Part shown: positions 1-11,557 of the stretch, piece by piece | How positions within the stretch are numbered: the stretch's first letter is position 1 | Layout: the number at the start of each line of letters is the position of its first letter | Assembly (NCBI GenBank): GCA_036768485.1 | Contig: JAVLUZ010000330.1 | Location: 88,389 to 152,388, forward strand | From: Mermis nigrescens | Lineage: Eukaryota > Nematoda > Enoplea > Mermithida > Mermithidae | Reading direction: 5' to 3' | DNA: 64,000 bases | Notes under the pieces: model-generated | Told to the model about the DNA's origin: nothing | The model's input: only the letters and a program-made list of their open reading frames with translations | The model's database searches: none | Position numbers and translations under genes: made by a program

Positions 1-1890
1 TCGGCATACATGTAATGGCTAGAAATTTTGGGTGGGGGATTAGCAACTCTAATTCTATGTCAAAAATGGCAAAAGCACCTAAAATAGCCAACAAAGCGCA
101 AATTTTCGCCAAAAAAAGTGGAGGGTGGGTCAAAATTTTCTGACGTTGGAGGGAAGGGTTAGGGGAGACGTCCAACCCTGGGTAGGTGGGGAATTACCCA
201 AAGCCCTTCCTGTTATACATATGGTTTTCGGCCATTTTTATGGGAGAGGACGTGAATGATTACGAATTTTTGGCCAAAAATCGCAAAAACGCAGCTAAAA
301 ATGGCCAATAAATGCAGGTTTTGCCAAAAATCAATTTCGGTCGTGCATTTTTTGGAGCCATTTTTATACAATGTTAAAATACTTTCTTGGAGAAAGGGAT
401 ATTAATTATATCGTTTTTCAGTATTTTTTTAGGAAATTTCAAAAAATTTTCGGCGCTTCGCGCAAAATATCGCTAATATACTGTATTTAGATTGAAGCAG
501 AGGCATTGAACACTCAAAAATCAATTTTTGTGTAATCTAGGCATCTTTATGCAGATTTAAATATCTTTCGTATCCATTTATACTGTTTTTAAAAATTTTA
601 TGCAAAACAAGTACCATTTAAAAACTCAGCACATTTAGCCGTTCAAAGATAAAATTGACTAATTTATCCTGATGTTGCATTGGATTTCTAAGCACAGTAG
701 TGCTTATTACAAGATTTAATTGGCATATTACAATATCTGTAATATTTCTGATTTTGTAGTACAAGTTGTTTTAGCTTTCTCAGTCAAGTTTTATGTGTAA
801 ATTTCATCAAAAGCTCATAAAAATTTCAGCGCTTCGCGCCAAATAATCTTATGAACTATATCCAGGCCGAATTATCACATTTAGGACCACGCTTTTTTGT
901 ATTCGGCAACGATTTTTCATAATGTACAGAGACTATTCAAACTGTCTTTGTACATGCACAAAGATTTTTGGAGAGACAAAAACTGTAAAAAGGTGTTAAA
1001 TTCCCGAAAATTTTCGGCGCATCAGTAATTGTCAGTCCTATATATCTTTAAAATAGTAGAATTTGCATTTAGAATGGAAAAAATGTCAAATATTCAGAGA
1101 CCCAGGAATTAGCTAAGATACGCTACCGAAGGTCGAAAACCCCTGTTTTACCACATTAAATCGCTACTGTACCATACTATAATAGTACACAAAAATTTGC
1201 ATGTACAAAATGTTCAAAGACTTTTGGATACCATTTTTGTACATGTAAAAAGGTATCTTGCACAAAAAAAAACACTGTTTAGGACTGCATGCCAGTTGCA
1301 GGTCACACACTGGCAGTATGAAAAATGTGTATGTTTAAAAATATATTTATATAAAATATCTACAAAAATTTGTTTGCTCATACAAAGACACTACTTAATT
1401 TACTGGTCCCCCATTTTGTGATTTCACCCTTCCCTCAACTCTGGACCTTGGGAAACTATGATTGGAAAGTACAGTGCAGTTCCTGTCATATTACCTACCA
1501 CACCAGAATTGGATGACTGAAAAAGCGTGTTTAAACATGCATTACTGCAAAAGCGAGCACAACAATGGCTACAGTTCTGTCTTTACTTAGCTTATTTCGT
1601 TTGTTCGTTTATTTCTTTGACACTGTTTTCTCATTTATGTTTAGTGATAAAAGTTTTTAAGTGCTTGTTCAGCCATATTTTTTATTATATTTTCCAAGTC
1701 TTCAACGGCAACTTGTTAAATTAAGTATGCTTTCATTCTGCTGACTTTATTCAATAAATCCTTCACACATTTAATCTACTATTATTGAAAATGACATTTG
1801 ATAAAGTGTTCAATATTACGATTATTCTCTAGCTCTTGTGCATACAAAATATTCTAAGAGCACTATTTATGGGTATAGGTATATAAGCTT
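1..1890. other. Gene-free AT-rich stretch with old repeats
   Basis: No convincing coding sequence is visible. The stretch holds GC-rich hairpin snippets in AT-rich DNA (GCGCTTCGCGC-type words near 452 and 827). A G-rich segment at about 30-220 resembles, in inverted form, the C/G-rich segment near 2840-3010. A stretch at 1180-1290 containing TTTGCATGTACAAAATG recurs in diverged form at 2525-2640. These are probably old interspersed repeats of unknown class. Confidence 0.5.
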
Positions 1891-1894
1891 GACC

Positions 1895-1985
1895 CTCGGC
1901 ATTACCCTTGGCCTCGGCCTCGGCCTCGGCTGAGGCAAGGATTTTAAGGCGCCTCAGCCTCGGCCGAGGCCGAGGGTCCAAAAGT
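1895..1985. repeat. GGCCTC-rich palindromic block
   Basis: A short run of GGCCTC units is followed, after a few A/T bases, by the complementary GAGGCC units. The block could fold into a GC-rich hairpin inside AT-rich DNA. No function is assigned. Confidence 0.7.
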
Positions 1986-2106
1986 ACCCTCGGTCCGATC
2001 ACTGGGTATTACCTCAAAATTGTATTTCTGAAAAGCCTGGCAGAAGGGCTAACATAAAATATTACAAAAATGCAGATAACCGTGTACATAAGATAAATAT
2101 ACGGCA

Positions 2107-2466
2107 CAGAAAATCGCAAAAAAATCGATCAAAATCACAATTTTTTCAAACTTTTGTAAAATTTTGTTCCTGAAGAACGAGTTAGGCCTGAATGATCACA
2201 GTGTGTTTTTAAAATCATACTTGGTCTAGATAGTATGCATGCAAGAAATTATTTTCCCAGCTGCTCTACAAGCCGAGAAAATATGTCAGAAAATCGCAAA
2301 AAAATCGATCAAAATCACCATTTTTTTCAAACTTTTGTAAAATTTTGTTCCTGAAGAACGAGTTAGGCCTGAATGATCACAGTGTGTTTTTAAAATCATA
2401 CTTGGCCTAGATAGTATGCATGCAAGAAATTATTTTCCCAGCTGCTCTACAAGCCGAGAAAATATG
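2107..2466. repeat. 180-base tandem duplication
   Basis: The segment beginning CAGAAAATCGC at about 2107 repeats at about 2287 with only a few differences, each copy running to AAGCCGAGAAAATATGT. The near-identity suggests a recent duplication. No coding content is recognised in the unit. Confidence 0.9.
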
Positions 2467-3495
2467 TGGGTTTTTTTCTAGGAAACAAATGACCTTGGGT
2501 TTTTTTAGAGGACAGCCTATATATTATAGTACACAAAAATTTGCATGTACAAGATGTAGAAAGACTTTTGGGGACCATCTTTGTACATGTACAAACGGAC
2601 CTCGTACACAAAAACACTGCTGTGCATGTATGCTACGAACCCCAACCAAAATTTTGAGCCGTTATGTGTATGCTACTGACAGGCATGCACCGCAGCATAA
2701 GAATTCTGGGGGAAGAAATTTCAAAATGCCTTTTTGGGCCTAAAAATGGTGGATATGCGTCAAAAACCTCATTTTCCAGCGTTGCTGACAATGGCATAAA
2801 AATAAAAAAATTTCGGAACAAAATTTAAATAACTTGAACCATACATGTAACAGGGGGATGAGGCTCCCCCACCCAAAGTTGGACGTCCAGCCATCCCCCA
2901 AAGCCAGAAAATTTTTGACCCCCAATTTTCGGAAAAAATCCAATTTTTAGGCCGTGTTTAAGCGTTTTTGGCCGAAGCTTGGAGGTAATTTACCCCCCCC
3001 TAAAAATGGCCGGGACCTGCCTAAATTTCGAGCCGTTGTATGTATGACTTGAACACAGTAAAAAATGAGATGAGTGATGATAAAACGATACGCTTTTGAG
3101 CATAGGTGCACAAGGTCAGGTCGGCGGGGGTGGGGGTAAAATCTCAGAAATCCAAAACAGTAAATTTATCTTTTGCATATTTCTTATTGTTTAAATGACC
3201 AAAATGGCCAAAATAGCCTCTGAAATAAACGTCTTTTCGTGATAATTCCGCATTGTTACAGCATTTTTAGTCCATCTTTACTGCATTATATCACTTTTAA
3301 CACTACAAAGTACAGAAATTGATCATTTTTGGCAACTTTTGGGTAACAAAGTACATAAAAAGCACTAATCCGACGCGGAGCGAAAAACATTTTGACATTT
3401 TTACTGCTTTTGACCTCAAAAATGATGCAAAAACGTTCTGTCAGCTCAAAATCGCCTGATAGTACCTGCCTGGCTGGCCCTTAAGCGGGTGGTTA
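2467..3495. other. Gene-free stretch, unclassified repeats
   Basis: This holds the second copy of the TTTGCATGTACAA repeat (2525-2640) and a C/G-rich segment with runs of C and G near 2840-3010 that mirrors the one near the window start. Nothing coding is supported; the short open frames are low-complexity and overlap on both strands. Confidence 0.45.
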
Positions 3496-3499
3496 TACC

Positions 3500-3600
3500 C
3501 ATAGGTGGGCAGCACCGAAATTCTGGAAGGGTGCAAGATTTTGCAAAGGTCAAAAATGGTCTTAAAAAATGGTGGTATGGAGAAAAAACACCTTATTTGC
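3500..3600 (-). mobile_element. Truncated copy of the hAT-like MITE
   Basis: It begins with CATAGGTGGGCAGCACC and matches the first 100 bases of the MITE family described at 4794-5057, read from the CATACGTGGGC end. Similarity stops abruptly near 3600, so the rest of the element is missing. Confidence 0.75.
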
Positions 3601-3964
3601 TTTCTGATATTAAACGGATTTAATGGGTGCAGGGAAAATTTACTAAGCATATTCAAGCTAGCTAAAATTTCTTATGAAGAGCGGTGAAAAGCGTTGAATT
3701 TAGAACAGCTTGAATTTCGCAGAATTTATTTGTTGCGTATATTTTTCATAATAATCTTTTACCTTCTGACGATTTTTTATCAGTTTTTTTGGACATTCGC
3801 GTACTGAAAATGCATTTGCAAATTTGATGTAGGAGGTAAATTTCAACTTGATCGTAAAAGGTATTGCTCTGCTACTGGGTAAGCTAGAATTTGGAACCGA
3901 AAATTCTTCAAATGTTGAGACATTGAGAGGAATTCGAAATTTAAAATTCCGTATTTCGCATTTA

Positions 3965-4445
3965 GGCAAGACAAGTGAGACAAGACAAGAAATTATTTAT
4001 TGTTTAAAAAACACACAAAATTTGGTAAAACAAAAATGCATGATAAAACAGCGACTGAACAAAAGGACATACAGATCAAGGAGTGATACAACTAGGTATA
4101 CCCCGACAATAAAATCGTAGAATCAATGTTTAGCAGCTCTTTTTTGAACTGACCAATGTTAGGAGTAGCGATAACATCAGGTAACTTGTTCCAAATTTTT
4201 AAATAACTTTGTGTGTGAGAAGTCGTTGAGGTGAGCATTGGAACGAACAACTGCTAACGTGAGTTTATAACGATTTGCAGCTTGAGTGATGTTAGAACTA
4301 TAAATAAAAAATTCATTTGCATCAATACAAGATAAAGCGTTAATAATTTGATACGTGAGACATAGAAAAAGGTCATTGCTTCTTTCTTTGTGATATTTTA
4401 GCACTACGTTTATCTGAAGGAAGTTTAGTATATTTTAAACACACG
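3965..4445 (-). pseudogene. 5'-truncated LINE 3' end (copy A)
   Basis: On the minus strand, 4177-4404 encodes a peptide nearly matching the end of the reverse transcriptase frame of the neighbouring LINE (shared YQIIN, SCIDANEFFI and SNAHLNDFS). Downstream sequence (GACTGAACAAAAGGACATAC, as read on the plus strand) also matches that LINE. The copy ends near 3965 in a short CTTGTC-type repeat on the minus strand and is cut off at its 5' side near 4440. This is the usual form of a 5'-truncated LINE insertion. It lies directly downstream of copy B in the same orientation. Confidence 0.85.
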
Positions 4446-4793
4446 CTATAAATACAGCGTGTTTTTAAAATATTATAAGGAATAAGGTATATAAATTGTA
4501 ACTTAACAAGACAACAACAACACATTTATTGTCCAGAAAAATACACAAAAATTGGTAAAACACAAATACATGGTAAAACAGCGACTGAACAAAAGGACAT
4601 ACAGATCACGGAATGTGATACAACTAGGTATATATGCCCCGACAATAAAATTGAAACAGCAATGTTTAGCAGCTCTTTTTTGAACAAACCAACTTTAGGA
4701 GAAGCGATTACATCATTAGGTAATTTTTTCCAAATTTTCAAATATCTTTGGGAAAAGTCGTTGAGGTGAGCATTGGAATGGACGACTGGTAAC

Positions 4794-5057
4794 CACACCT
4801 GGGCGTGGGGGGTTTGGGGGGTATGCACCCCCCCAGAAACGAAAATATCCCCCCAGAAATCAGAATACCCCCCCCAGAATTCAATTTTTGAAAATTTTTT
4901 TCGTTTTTTTCGCAATTTTTTGATGCCAATGGATAGTGCTTGATGAGAAACGTCGAAAAATGGTGTTTTTATCGCCATACCACCATTTTTAAGGCCATTT
5001 TTCGACCTTCAAAAAAATCTTGCACCCCCCCCAGAATTTTCTTGCTGCCCACGTATG
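4794..5057 (+). mobile_element. hAT-like MITE, full copy with perfect 8-base TSD
   Basis: It starts CACACCTGGGCGTGGG and ends GCTGCCCACGTATG, so the ends are imperfect inverted repeats (CACACCTGGGC against CATACGTGGGC). It is flanked on both sides by CTGGTAAC (4786-4793 and 5058-5065), a perfect 8-base target site duplication. An 8-base duplication and CA-starting short TIRs are typical of hAT transposons. At 264 bases with no real coding capacity it must be moved in trans. It has inserted into the reverse transcriptase of a LINE, so it is younger than that LINE. Confidence 0.92.
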
Positions 5058-6240
5058 CTGGTAACGTGAGTTTATGACAATTTGTAGCTCGAGTGTTGTT
5101 TGAACAGAAAATAAAAAATTCATTAGCATCAATACAAGAAAAACCGTTAATAATTTGATACATGAGACTTAGACATATGTGAAGACAACCAAGTTCTAAA
5201 GAAGGAAGGTTAAGAAGTTTTAGGCGTTCAGGATAAGATAAATTGCTATGAAAACCAAAAAAGCGTCTAGTTAATTTACGCTGAACAATTTCAAGACGAT
5301 TTATATCAATTGCATAATATGGATTCCATACAGAAACAGAAAACTCAAGCATGGGTCTTACATAAGTAGTATAGGCCCTAACTAAAATATTTTTATCACA
5401 AGAAAGAAAAGCTTTGTGTATTAGAAAACAACGAGAAACAGCTTTTTTGATTATGTGATTTAAATGCTCCTTGCAATAAAGATTATGAGAAATATAAACA
5501 CCCAGATCACGAGCGGAACTAATGTCACTTGGAATAGTTAGATTATTCAAAGAATAAAGCTTTTTTGGATTATTTTTACCGAGATTCAAAACTGCACATT
5601 TTCCCGTAGCAATAGAAAGTTGCCAATTATTAGACCAAGTATAAATAGTATCCAGATCTTTTTGTATTAAATGATAATCAGAAGATGGACCGAAGATTTT
5701 AACATCATCGGCAAAGAGGTAAATTTGACTATATTCAATCAAGTTACAAAGGTCATTAACATAAATTAAGAATAAAGTAGGACTAACACAACTACCTTGA
5801 GGGACACCACTGCCAACAGGCATCAAGTCAGAAAATACTCCATTAATACAAACACGCTGAGACCGACCATGTAAAAAGGAATCGAGCCAATTAATATGTA
5901 GACCTTTTATTCCATATTCTGAGAGCTTATATAAAAGCTTAGACAACGGGATTTTATCAAAAGCTTTCGAAAATTCGATGTAAGCTACATCGACAGGAGT
6001 CCTATTCCTCAAAGATACCGTCCAGCTATGTTTACATTTAAGTAGTTGTAATTCACAAGACTTAGATTTTAGAGAACCAAACTGAGAAGATAAAAGTCGG
6101 TTTGTAGTCAGAAAATCGATAATTTTTGAGTTGATCAAACTTTCCATGATTTTACTTGATGAGCAGCAAATCGAAATTGGTCTGTAATTACTCACTAAGG
6201 CTGCGTCTCTTATTTTAAACACAGGAGTCACATTGGCCAA
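5058..6240 (-). pseudogene. LINE ORF2 reverse transcriptase region
   Basis: A long open frame carries the reverse transcriptase hallmarks: YRPIS near the start, a segment ending AFDKIP, GVPQGS, and the catalytic box FADDVKIFG (near 5690-5715; the more usual form is YADD). The C-terminal domain includes the VRPMLEF and WNPY words found in CR1/jockey-like enzymes. The 423-codon frame runs on into the MITE to 4969, but LINE-derived residues stop at 5057. The true C-terminus resumes beyond the MITE at 4793-4640 (SNAHLNDFS, LPNDVI). The N-terminal side is frameshifted near 6260 and 6325 and joins the endonuclease frame. A jockey-like reverse transcriptase primes cDNA synthesis at the nicked target; this copy cannot do so. 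Confidence 0.92.
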
Positions 6241-6292
6241 TTTCCATAAATTGAAGATAGTGCTAGTTAAAAAGAAACATTAAAGATACTTG

Positions 6293-7660
6293 TTAAAGGC
6301 TCAGCAAGATAATTTGAAAGTTTTTCAAGAAAAAATGACAGAGTCCGTCGGGTTCAATAGAAAAAGAACCTTTCGTTCGATTTAAAACCAGTTGCATGTT
6401 CCAAGCGTCAAAATGAATGGTTTGCAATGCAAAACCAGTCATCGAATCTAAAAAAGGAAGATGATTATTATCAACAGAAAAAACAGAAGAAAAGTAATTA
6501 AACAAATTTACCTTTCCTACAGGATCAGAAACGATTTTGTGGTCATGAAGAAGAGGTGGAAAAGAGCAATGATTATTCAACCGATTGTTGACGAATTTGT
6601 GAAATGATTTCAAACTTTTGTCATTAAGAAGATTAATTTCTTCAGAAGCAGAGAAATTTTTAATTTCAACGTTCAATTTTTCGCAAAAAGATTTATTTTT
6701 GATTTTTGTATCAGTGGAGTGATAAAGTTTATGTTTCTTCCAAAGTATACGCTTCTTAGTTAACATTCTTTTAATCAGTTTAGGATATTTACGTTTCATG
6801 AGCTTAAGGTGAGTCAATGGGATAAAAGCATAAATTAAAGAGTGAAGCACTTCAACAAACAAAGTATACATATCATTTACATTAGAACAGGTATCAAAAA
6901 GATCAGGCCAAGAAATCTGAGATAGTTCAAGACCTAACGCATTAAAATCAGCTTGACGGAAGTTGAAAAAAGATGACCTAGGATTTTTGACTGGCATCAA
7001 AAGACAATCGAATATAATTGAATTATAGTCACTGTTAAAAAAAGGAATATCAACTTTAACGTTAGAAATTTGATCAGATGCAAAGAGAAGATCTAGTATA
7101 TTATTATCGTGAGTATTTTCTGTAATAAAGTGATGTAAACCAGTGCCCGAAAGTGTGTCGAAAAATAGGGTATTACGATTATCAGTTGGAACCGAATTAA
7201 TCCGCCAATTAATTTTAGGCAAATTGAAATCTCCTAAGATTACAATAGGGAAAGGAACAGAACAAGCCCATTCAATACATCTACATAAAATTTCAGCATA
7301 AGCTAGATCAAAATCAGGGGGTCGCTAAAGCAAAATAAATCTTACCTATCAGAATCAAAAATATCAGTTATTAGAATTTCGGAAGCTTTAAACGCGGGTG
7401 ATGGATTAATTCGAATAGCATTAAAAGAAGCTTTTAGAAATAGAGCTATACCCCCACCACGTTTAGAGTTTCGATCACAGCGAAAAATGCGAAAATTTTT
7501 CCCAGGGCAAAATAGTCCATCGGAAATATCAATATGAAACTAACTTTCAGAAAAAATAGAGCATCAAAACTTTCTTTATTCAGCAAAAAGTGTAAGTTGC
7601 TTTTGAATAATCTTGGGGCGCGGATACCCAATGAGCGAGTCACAGGTTATCAATATTTAC
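6293..7660 (-). pseudogene. LINE ORF2 endonuclease (EEP) region
   Basis: The frame 6293-7222, extended upstream to about 7325, carries the exonuclease-endonuclease-phosphatase motifs GDFNLPKINW and, near its C-terminal end, SDYNSI in the position of the usual S-D-H catalytic motif, so the catalytic histidine appears replaced by tyrosine. Upstream in a shifted frame (about 7370-7560) are a degenerate SESWF-type motif (the tryptophan codon has become a stop) and RNSKRGGGIALFL, a typical EEP block. A short indel near 7325 separates the two parts. The region linking endonuclease to reverse transcriptase (FSIEPDGL) is at 6330-6370. It is clearly a dead copy. Confidence 0.88.
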
Positions 7661-8213
7661 ATTTGGTTTACATTTAGCACAATCAGCACGAAAATCAATG
7701 TACAGTCCTTGTTCTCTTCGAGATTTACGATCATTCAGCTCATATACCAGTTCGCATTGCCGTTTTCATTGAAGAAAAGATAGGTCAGGACGACACCGTA
7801 GACGCGAAAGTGGGCCTTTAGACTGGATGCGGACTGTCTTATTTATCAATGAGATAAAGCGATGCCTTGCCTGAACCGAAGTCAGGCAAACTTTGATAAA
7901 TTGAACGCGATTTTCGTGAGTAGGACCATCACGAAAGACTCAAGTAACATCGGACGACACTAGATCATGACCATCAGAATGAGAGTCAATTAGAGATTTT
8001 ACCTGATCAATGTCCTCAACACTGTTCGATACAGGCAAATTGAATAGATCGGCACTGAACTTTTTGGAATCCCTTTCAATCGCATCATTTATCATGGCAG
8101 ACAATTCTTTTTATCATAATCAGTAGAATAATTTCGCGAATGTTCAAGGCAATCAATTTTATTTTGTAAGTCAGCAAGCTGATTAGCAAAATTATCTAAG
8201 CGTTGTTCTTATT
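7640..8213 (-). pseudogene. LINE ORF1-like region, broken
   Basis: The minus strand gives a heptad-rich stretch (LDNFANQLADLQNKIDCLE), then a basic domain with VFRDGPTHENRVQFIKVCL and KTVRIQSKGPLSRL, ending at a stop at 7640-7642, just before the endonuclease. A coiled coil followed by an RNA-binding-type domain matches the layout of CR1/L1-like ORF1 proteins, which coat the element RNA. At least two in-frame stops and one shift are present. Assignment rests on position and architecture, not on a specific family motif. Confidence 0.7.
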
Positions 8214-9355
8214 AATCATAATCTGTTTTGATTTAATTTATTAATTTTATTTTAATATATATAAATTCAGTTTCAGTTTCTAAACTCAGTATGTTCGACT
8301 TCATCAGGAAAAATGTTTTGCTGTGAAATATATTTTGAAATAACCGTCATTATTACGGCCCGCTTGCCGCCTTTTGCTATAGATCTTTTGCTTTATAGAG
8401 AATAAGCGAAGCCAGGTTTTTGCTAGGGAAATCCAAAAAAATTTTTCTTGAAAAACCCCTAAAAATGAGCAGGGTCCGTTAAATAACGTGTTTTTTCGGG
8501 CTTTTCACATCGTCCTGCACTATTTAGGCGATGCTAAAAATTCATTTTTTTTATTTTTCACATTTTTGACGGATAAATGCTTATTATGCGCTCGAAGCGC
8601 TAATTTTTTGGAGAATCTCTGCAATAAAATGATAGAAACTGCTATAAGATAGCAAGAAATCGGCGCGAAGCACCGACTTTTTCGATTTTACGTCACAGAA
8701 CAGTATCATGCTACCAAATTGCTCAGTTCTTGAACATTTCGAAATCTTCCCCAAGGGAAATACCCCCACTCCCCTCCTCCACTGGCTATGCCAATGTTAT
8801 AGACTTTACGTTTTCATCTTATTCTCTGTAGTAGGTAATTATTGTCACACTTAATCGCAGTGAAACTTTTCACTCAGTTCACTTTAATAAATCTACCAGT
8901 ATTTGCGGCACGATAAAATTTTTTCTCTATTTGACTCTGCACCAGAATATAGGTATGTTTTTCGTTAAAATCTGTGATGTTTATCACCAATTCAGCTAGT
9001 GTTTCTGACGCGTAACCCTCATCTTCAATCCTAAAAAAGAAACTTTATAAAAAATTTTCAAGCTGAGTCGTGATTTACCAACAAAAAATTTGAGAGAAAT
9101 ATAAAAATTCTAATGTTCAGCAGTTTACCCGCCTATACAGCGCAAGAGGATGCGGGAGTAAGTTAAGAATATGGTACTTTCAGGATACTATGAAATAAAC
9201 TTCAGAAGAGCGGATTTTTTGCTTAGTACTTAGAACATGTTGAAAGAAAGCGCGGAAAAAATATTCATCCGTCAATGATCAATATTACCAAAGCTATGGG
9301 TTTCGTTAATTAGCCTCTCCTCGACCTATGCAAGCATCCGACCTAAGTATTTGAA
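8214..9355. other. Gene-free AT-rich stretch
   Basis: No coding or RNA gene is supported. Short GC-rich hairpin words occur at 8586-8600 (GCGCTCGAAGCGC) and near 8660 (CGGCGCGAAGCACCG), of the same style as elsewhere in the window. Confidence 0.5.
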
Positions 9356-9359
9356 GATA

Positions 9360-9560
9360 CAAATAGCTGAATGCAAAGGTCGATATTAGCATCTATACAT
9401 CGACCTAAGCATCTATACATCTACCTACGCATCTATACATCGACCTAAGCATCTATATGTACATCGACCTAAGCATTACATCGACCTAAGCATCTATACA
9501 TTGACCTGAGCGGGAGCGACCTCGACCTAAGCAGCTTAAAACGCCTTTTCATATATACTA
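9360..9560. repeat. Minisatellite of CATCGACCTAAGCATCTATA units
   Basis: About six imperfect units of roughly 20-30 bases built on CGACCTAAGCATCTATACAT lie in tandem, with irregular spacing towards the right side. It is not coding. Confidence 0.85.
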
Positions 9561-10369
9561 AGCCTAAGCCTAAGTATATTAGAAGCAAAAACTTAGATTT
9601 TACTATATCTTATCAAGTAAAAACCGAAAAAAACAAGCAAAAAAATGAAAATTTTTTAAAGTTTCAAGTTTCTTTAAACTTTAAAACAGCTTTCCGCGCC
9701 TTTTTCTTTTTTCTCCTTCATTGCTATGCTTCCTTCCATAATTTAAGCCCATATTATTTATTTCTGACAAATGTGTAAGTCCTTGGATCGAGCCGTTTAA
9801 TCGTCCCACCCAACACTCAAATCGACAGTTGCCTGCAACTTTGCAGGTATGGCTCAGATTTTCACCAAATTTCTTCTACCGCGCTTCAATTTATCATGTT
9901 CTACCAGTTTGGCACAGAAATTTTGGCATTCCGTATTCGTTTTGCTCCTTTTCTGAAAGTACCATATTCTTAACTTTAGCCGAGGATGCGAAAGGCCTAA
10001 AAGGACATTTAACAAAGCCAGAGAATTTTTATTTGCCAATTTGTGCACTTTACAGTAAGCAGGATTCTTTTTCGAAATTCGTGTATGCTTTCTCACTTTT
10101 AATTAAGTATTGAAACTACTCACAAAATCACAAATATATTCCAATCGGCACATTTTTTGCTGGTCTTATTACTGTAATAAATTTTCACTGCACGAACGGC
10201 TTTTTCAATTATAATTTCGTAACAGCTTGTTGCCTTAAACTCTTCTTATTGATATTCAATGTGCTTAGTTTAATGTGTGGTGCATCTGACAGGTTGTCGC
10301 ATTAACCTGACCCGTAAAATGTTCGGCTATAGAAATAAGCCGTATAACTAAAATGGGTCGTTTGGTGTG
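9561..10369. other. Gene-free stretch
   Basis: No gene is supported. Open frames at 9829-10113 (+) and 9854-10096 (-) overlap each other and have no recognisable motif. Confidence 0.45.
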
Positions 10370-10589
10370 GAACAGACTATAGGAAAGCAAGGACTTGAAA
10401 ACTATTTACCTACACAAAGTGCAATAAATTTTTCCACAAATGGACAGTGTACGCTTACCGTATAAGCAGAGAGAAATTCGCGAACTTATTCTTGTCTGTC
10501 ACTCTGCACTACTGGCAATCATGTGGCAAAGTCGGAATTATTCTTTAATACTCAAAAAATAGATTTAAAGAACATTAGTTCTGTAACTA

Positions 10590-10813
10590 TAGTCTGTTTC
10601 ATTAAGCTGTGAGGTTTTTGAAAAAATTTAAAGTGACTACAAAAGTGTTTTAAACTAGTGCGGTAAATATGATATTCTACAGTATATCGAGTCATATGGA
10701 GACGCATGTCATTGTTAAGTCGCATTACTGCATCAAAATTTTAAACCACTTTTGTAGCTTGATTCTTGCGGAAAAATTTGAAATAAAACCGCAAAGTTTA
10801 ATGAAACAGACTA
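10590..10813. mobile_element. Tc1/mariner-type MITE (TAGTCTGTTTCATT ends)
   Basis: The left end TAGTCTGTTTCATTAA and the right end TTAATGAAACAGACTA form inverted repeats. Beyond the first 18 bases they stay partly complementary (GTGAGGTTTTTG against the complement of AAAACCGCAAAG). The element is flanked by TA on both sides, the target duplication expected for Tc1/mariner elements. It is 224 bases with no coding capacity. A lone right end of the same family (AACAGACTATAGG) lies near 10372. Confidence 0.8.
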
Positions 10814-11010
10814 TAGGACAGTAAACGATATGAACTTTATACAAACAATTTACCATCAGTTCGCGAAAGCCAGCCGACGACATCGTTATACTGTACCGGA
10901 TTTACATAACTAAGCAGCCATCCTTGAGATGTGTTAGTTCGAGGTTATGCCTTCAGTTCTCAATTAACCCCATTTTTCAATTCAAAATTCAATTTCATTT
11001 ATCTGTTTCA

Positions 11011-11557
11011 TAGTCTGTTTCATTTATCCGAGAGCTTTTTCAGCAAATGTTTTCGGAGCTTACAGTAACCCCTTATTTCTTATTTACTGTAGGTCGCTAG
11101 ACCTCACTATAGCTATGTAGTAAAGACGGGTTTTTCAACAACATTTTTGCGGCATAATTTATTCCCGTCTTCCAGCAGATCAATTAACTTACTGATAAAA
11201 ATCGCGCATTCATCATATCTTGAGTCGACACTTCAAAAACAATCGACTAAGATGCTAAGAAACGCCGCGAACTGCCGCATAGCTCAATGGTAAAACTTCT
11301 TGCTTGTAGTCGAAGCAACCCGGGTTCGCTTCTAGCCGATAGCTTTTTGTTTAGCGCACTTACTTTAGTATGTCCCAGCACTGATTAAATGCCTAAATCA
11401 AATTTATTTGGGCGTATTAGTGCATTAAAAATGGAAGAATTTTAACCACTCGCCCTCACTGAGCTGATCTGCTGGAGTACAGTAATTTGTCTTGTTTAGC
11501 TTACTGTAGCCCTTAAAAGAATTGACTAAAAAGCTCTCGAATAAATGAACTAGACTA
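11011..11557. mobile_element. TIR element carrying a tRNA-like unit (copy 1)
   Basis: Its ends are inverted repeats of about 30 bases (left TAGTCTGTTTCATTTATCCG then AGAGCTTTTT; right the complement with two or three mismatches), the same terminal word as the 224-base MITE nearby. Inside, at 11274-11343, is a tRNA-like unit. A second, left-truncated copy is at 48154-48629. The element has landed inside an LTR, so it is younger than the LTR. Confidence 0.8.
11274..11348 (+). ncRNA. tRNA-like Pol III unit inside a MITE (copy 1)
   Basis: TAGCTCAATGG at 11280-11290 fits the A box (TRGYNNARNNG). GGTTCGCTTCT at 11323-11333 resembles the B box (GGTTCGANTCC) with changes. Between them TGCTT and AAGCA can pair around a 7-base loop GTAGTCG, like an anticodon arm reading AGT, and a TTTTT run follows directly. 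The acceptor stem does not pair, so this is not a working tRNA gene. It looks like a tRNA-derived Pol III unit. Confidence 0.6.

Larger units (their letters stand above)
4506..8213 (-). mobile_element. Degenerate CR1/jockey-like LINE (copy B)
   Basis: Reading the minus strand from 8213 to 4506 gives, in order, an ORF1-like region, an apurinic-type endonuclease, a reverse transcriptase and a 3' end with a short GTTGTTGTT-type tail. The element is broken by several frameshifts and stops, and by a 264-base MITE at 4794-5057. The order of domains, the FADD form of the catalytic motif and the C-terminal region place it among CR1/jockey-type non-LTR elements. The clade cannot be fixed by eye. The start near 8213 is only where recognisable ORF1 sequence ends. 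Confidence 0.88.

Noticed and set aside
4526..4978. 150-codon minus-strand frame
   Set aside because: It is a chance fusion of MITE sequence with the end of the LINE reverse transcriptase. Similar MITE-derived frames occur at 25478, 28328, 37817, 52552 and 63032.
11274..11348. Functional tRNA-Thr (AGT)
   Set aside because: The anticodon arm can be drawn, but the acceptor stem does not pair, the T arm is poor, and the unit sits in a repeated TIR element.
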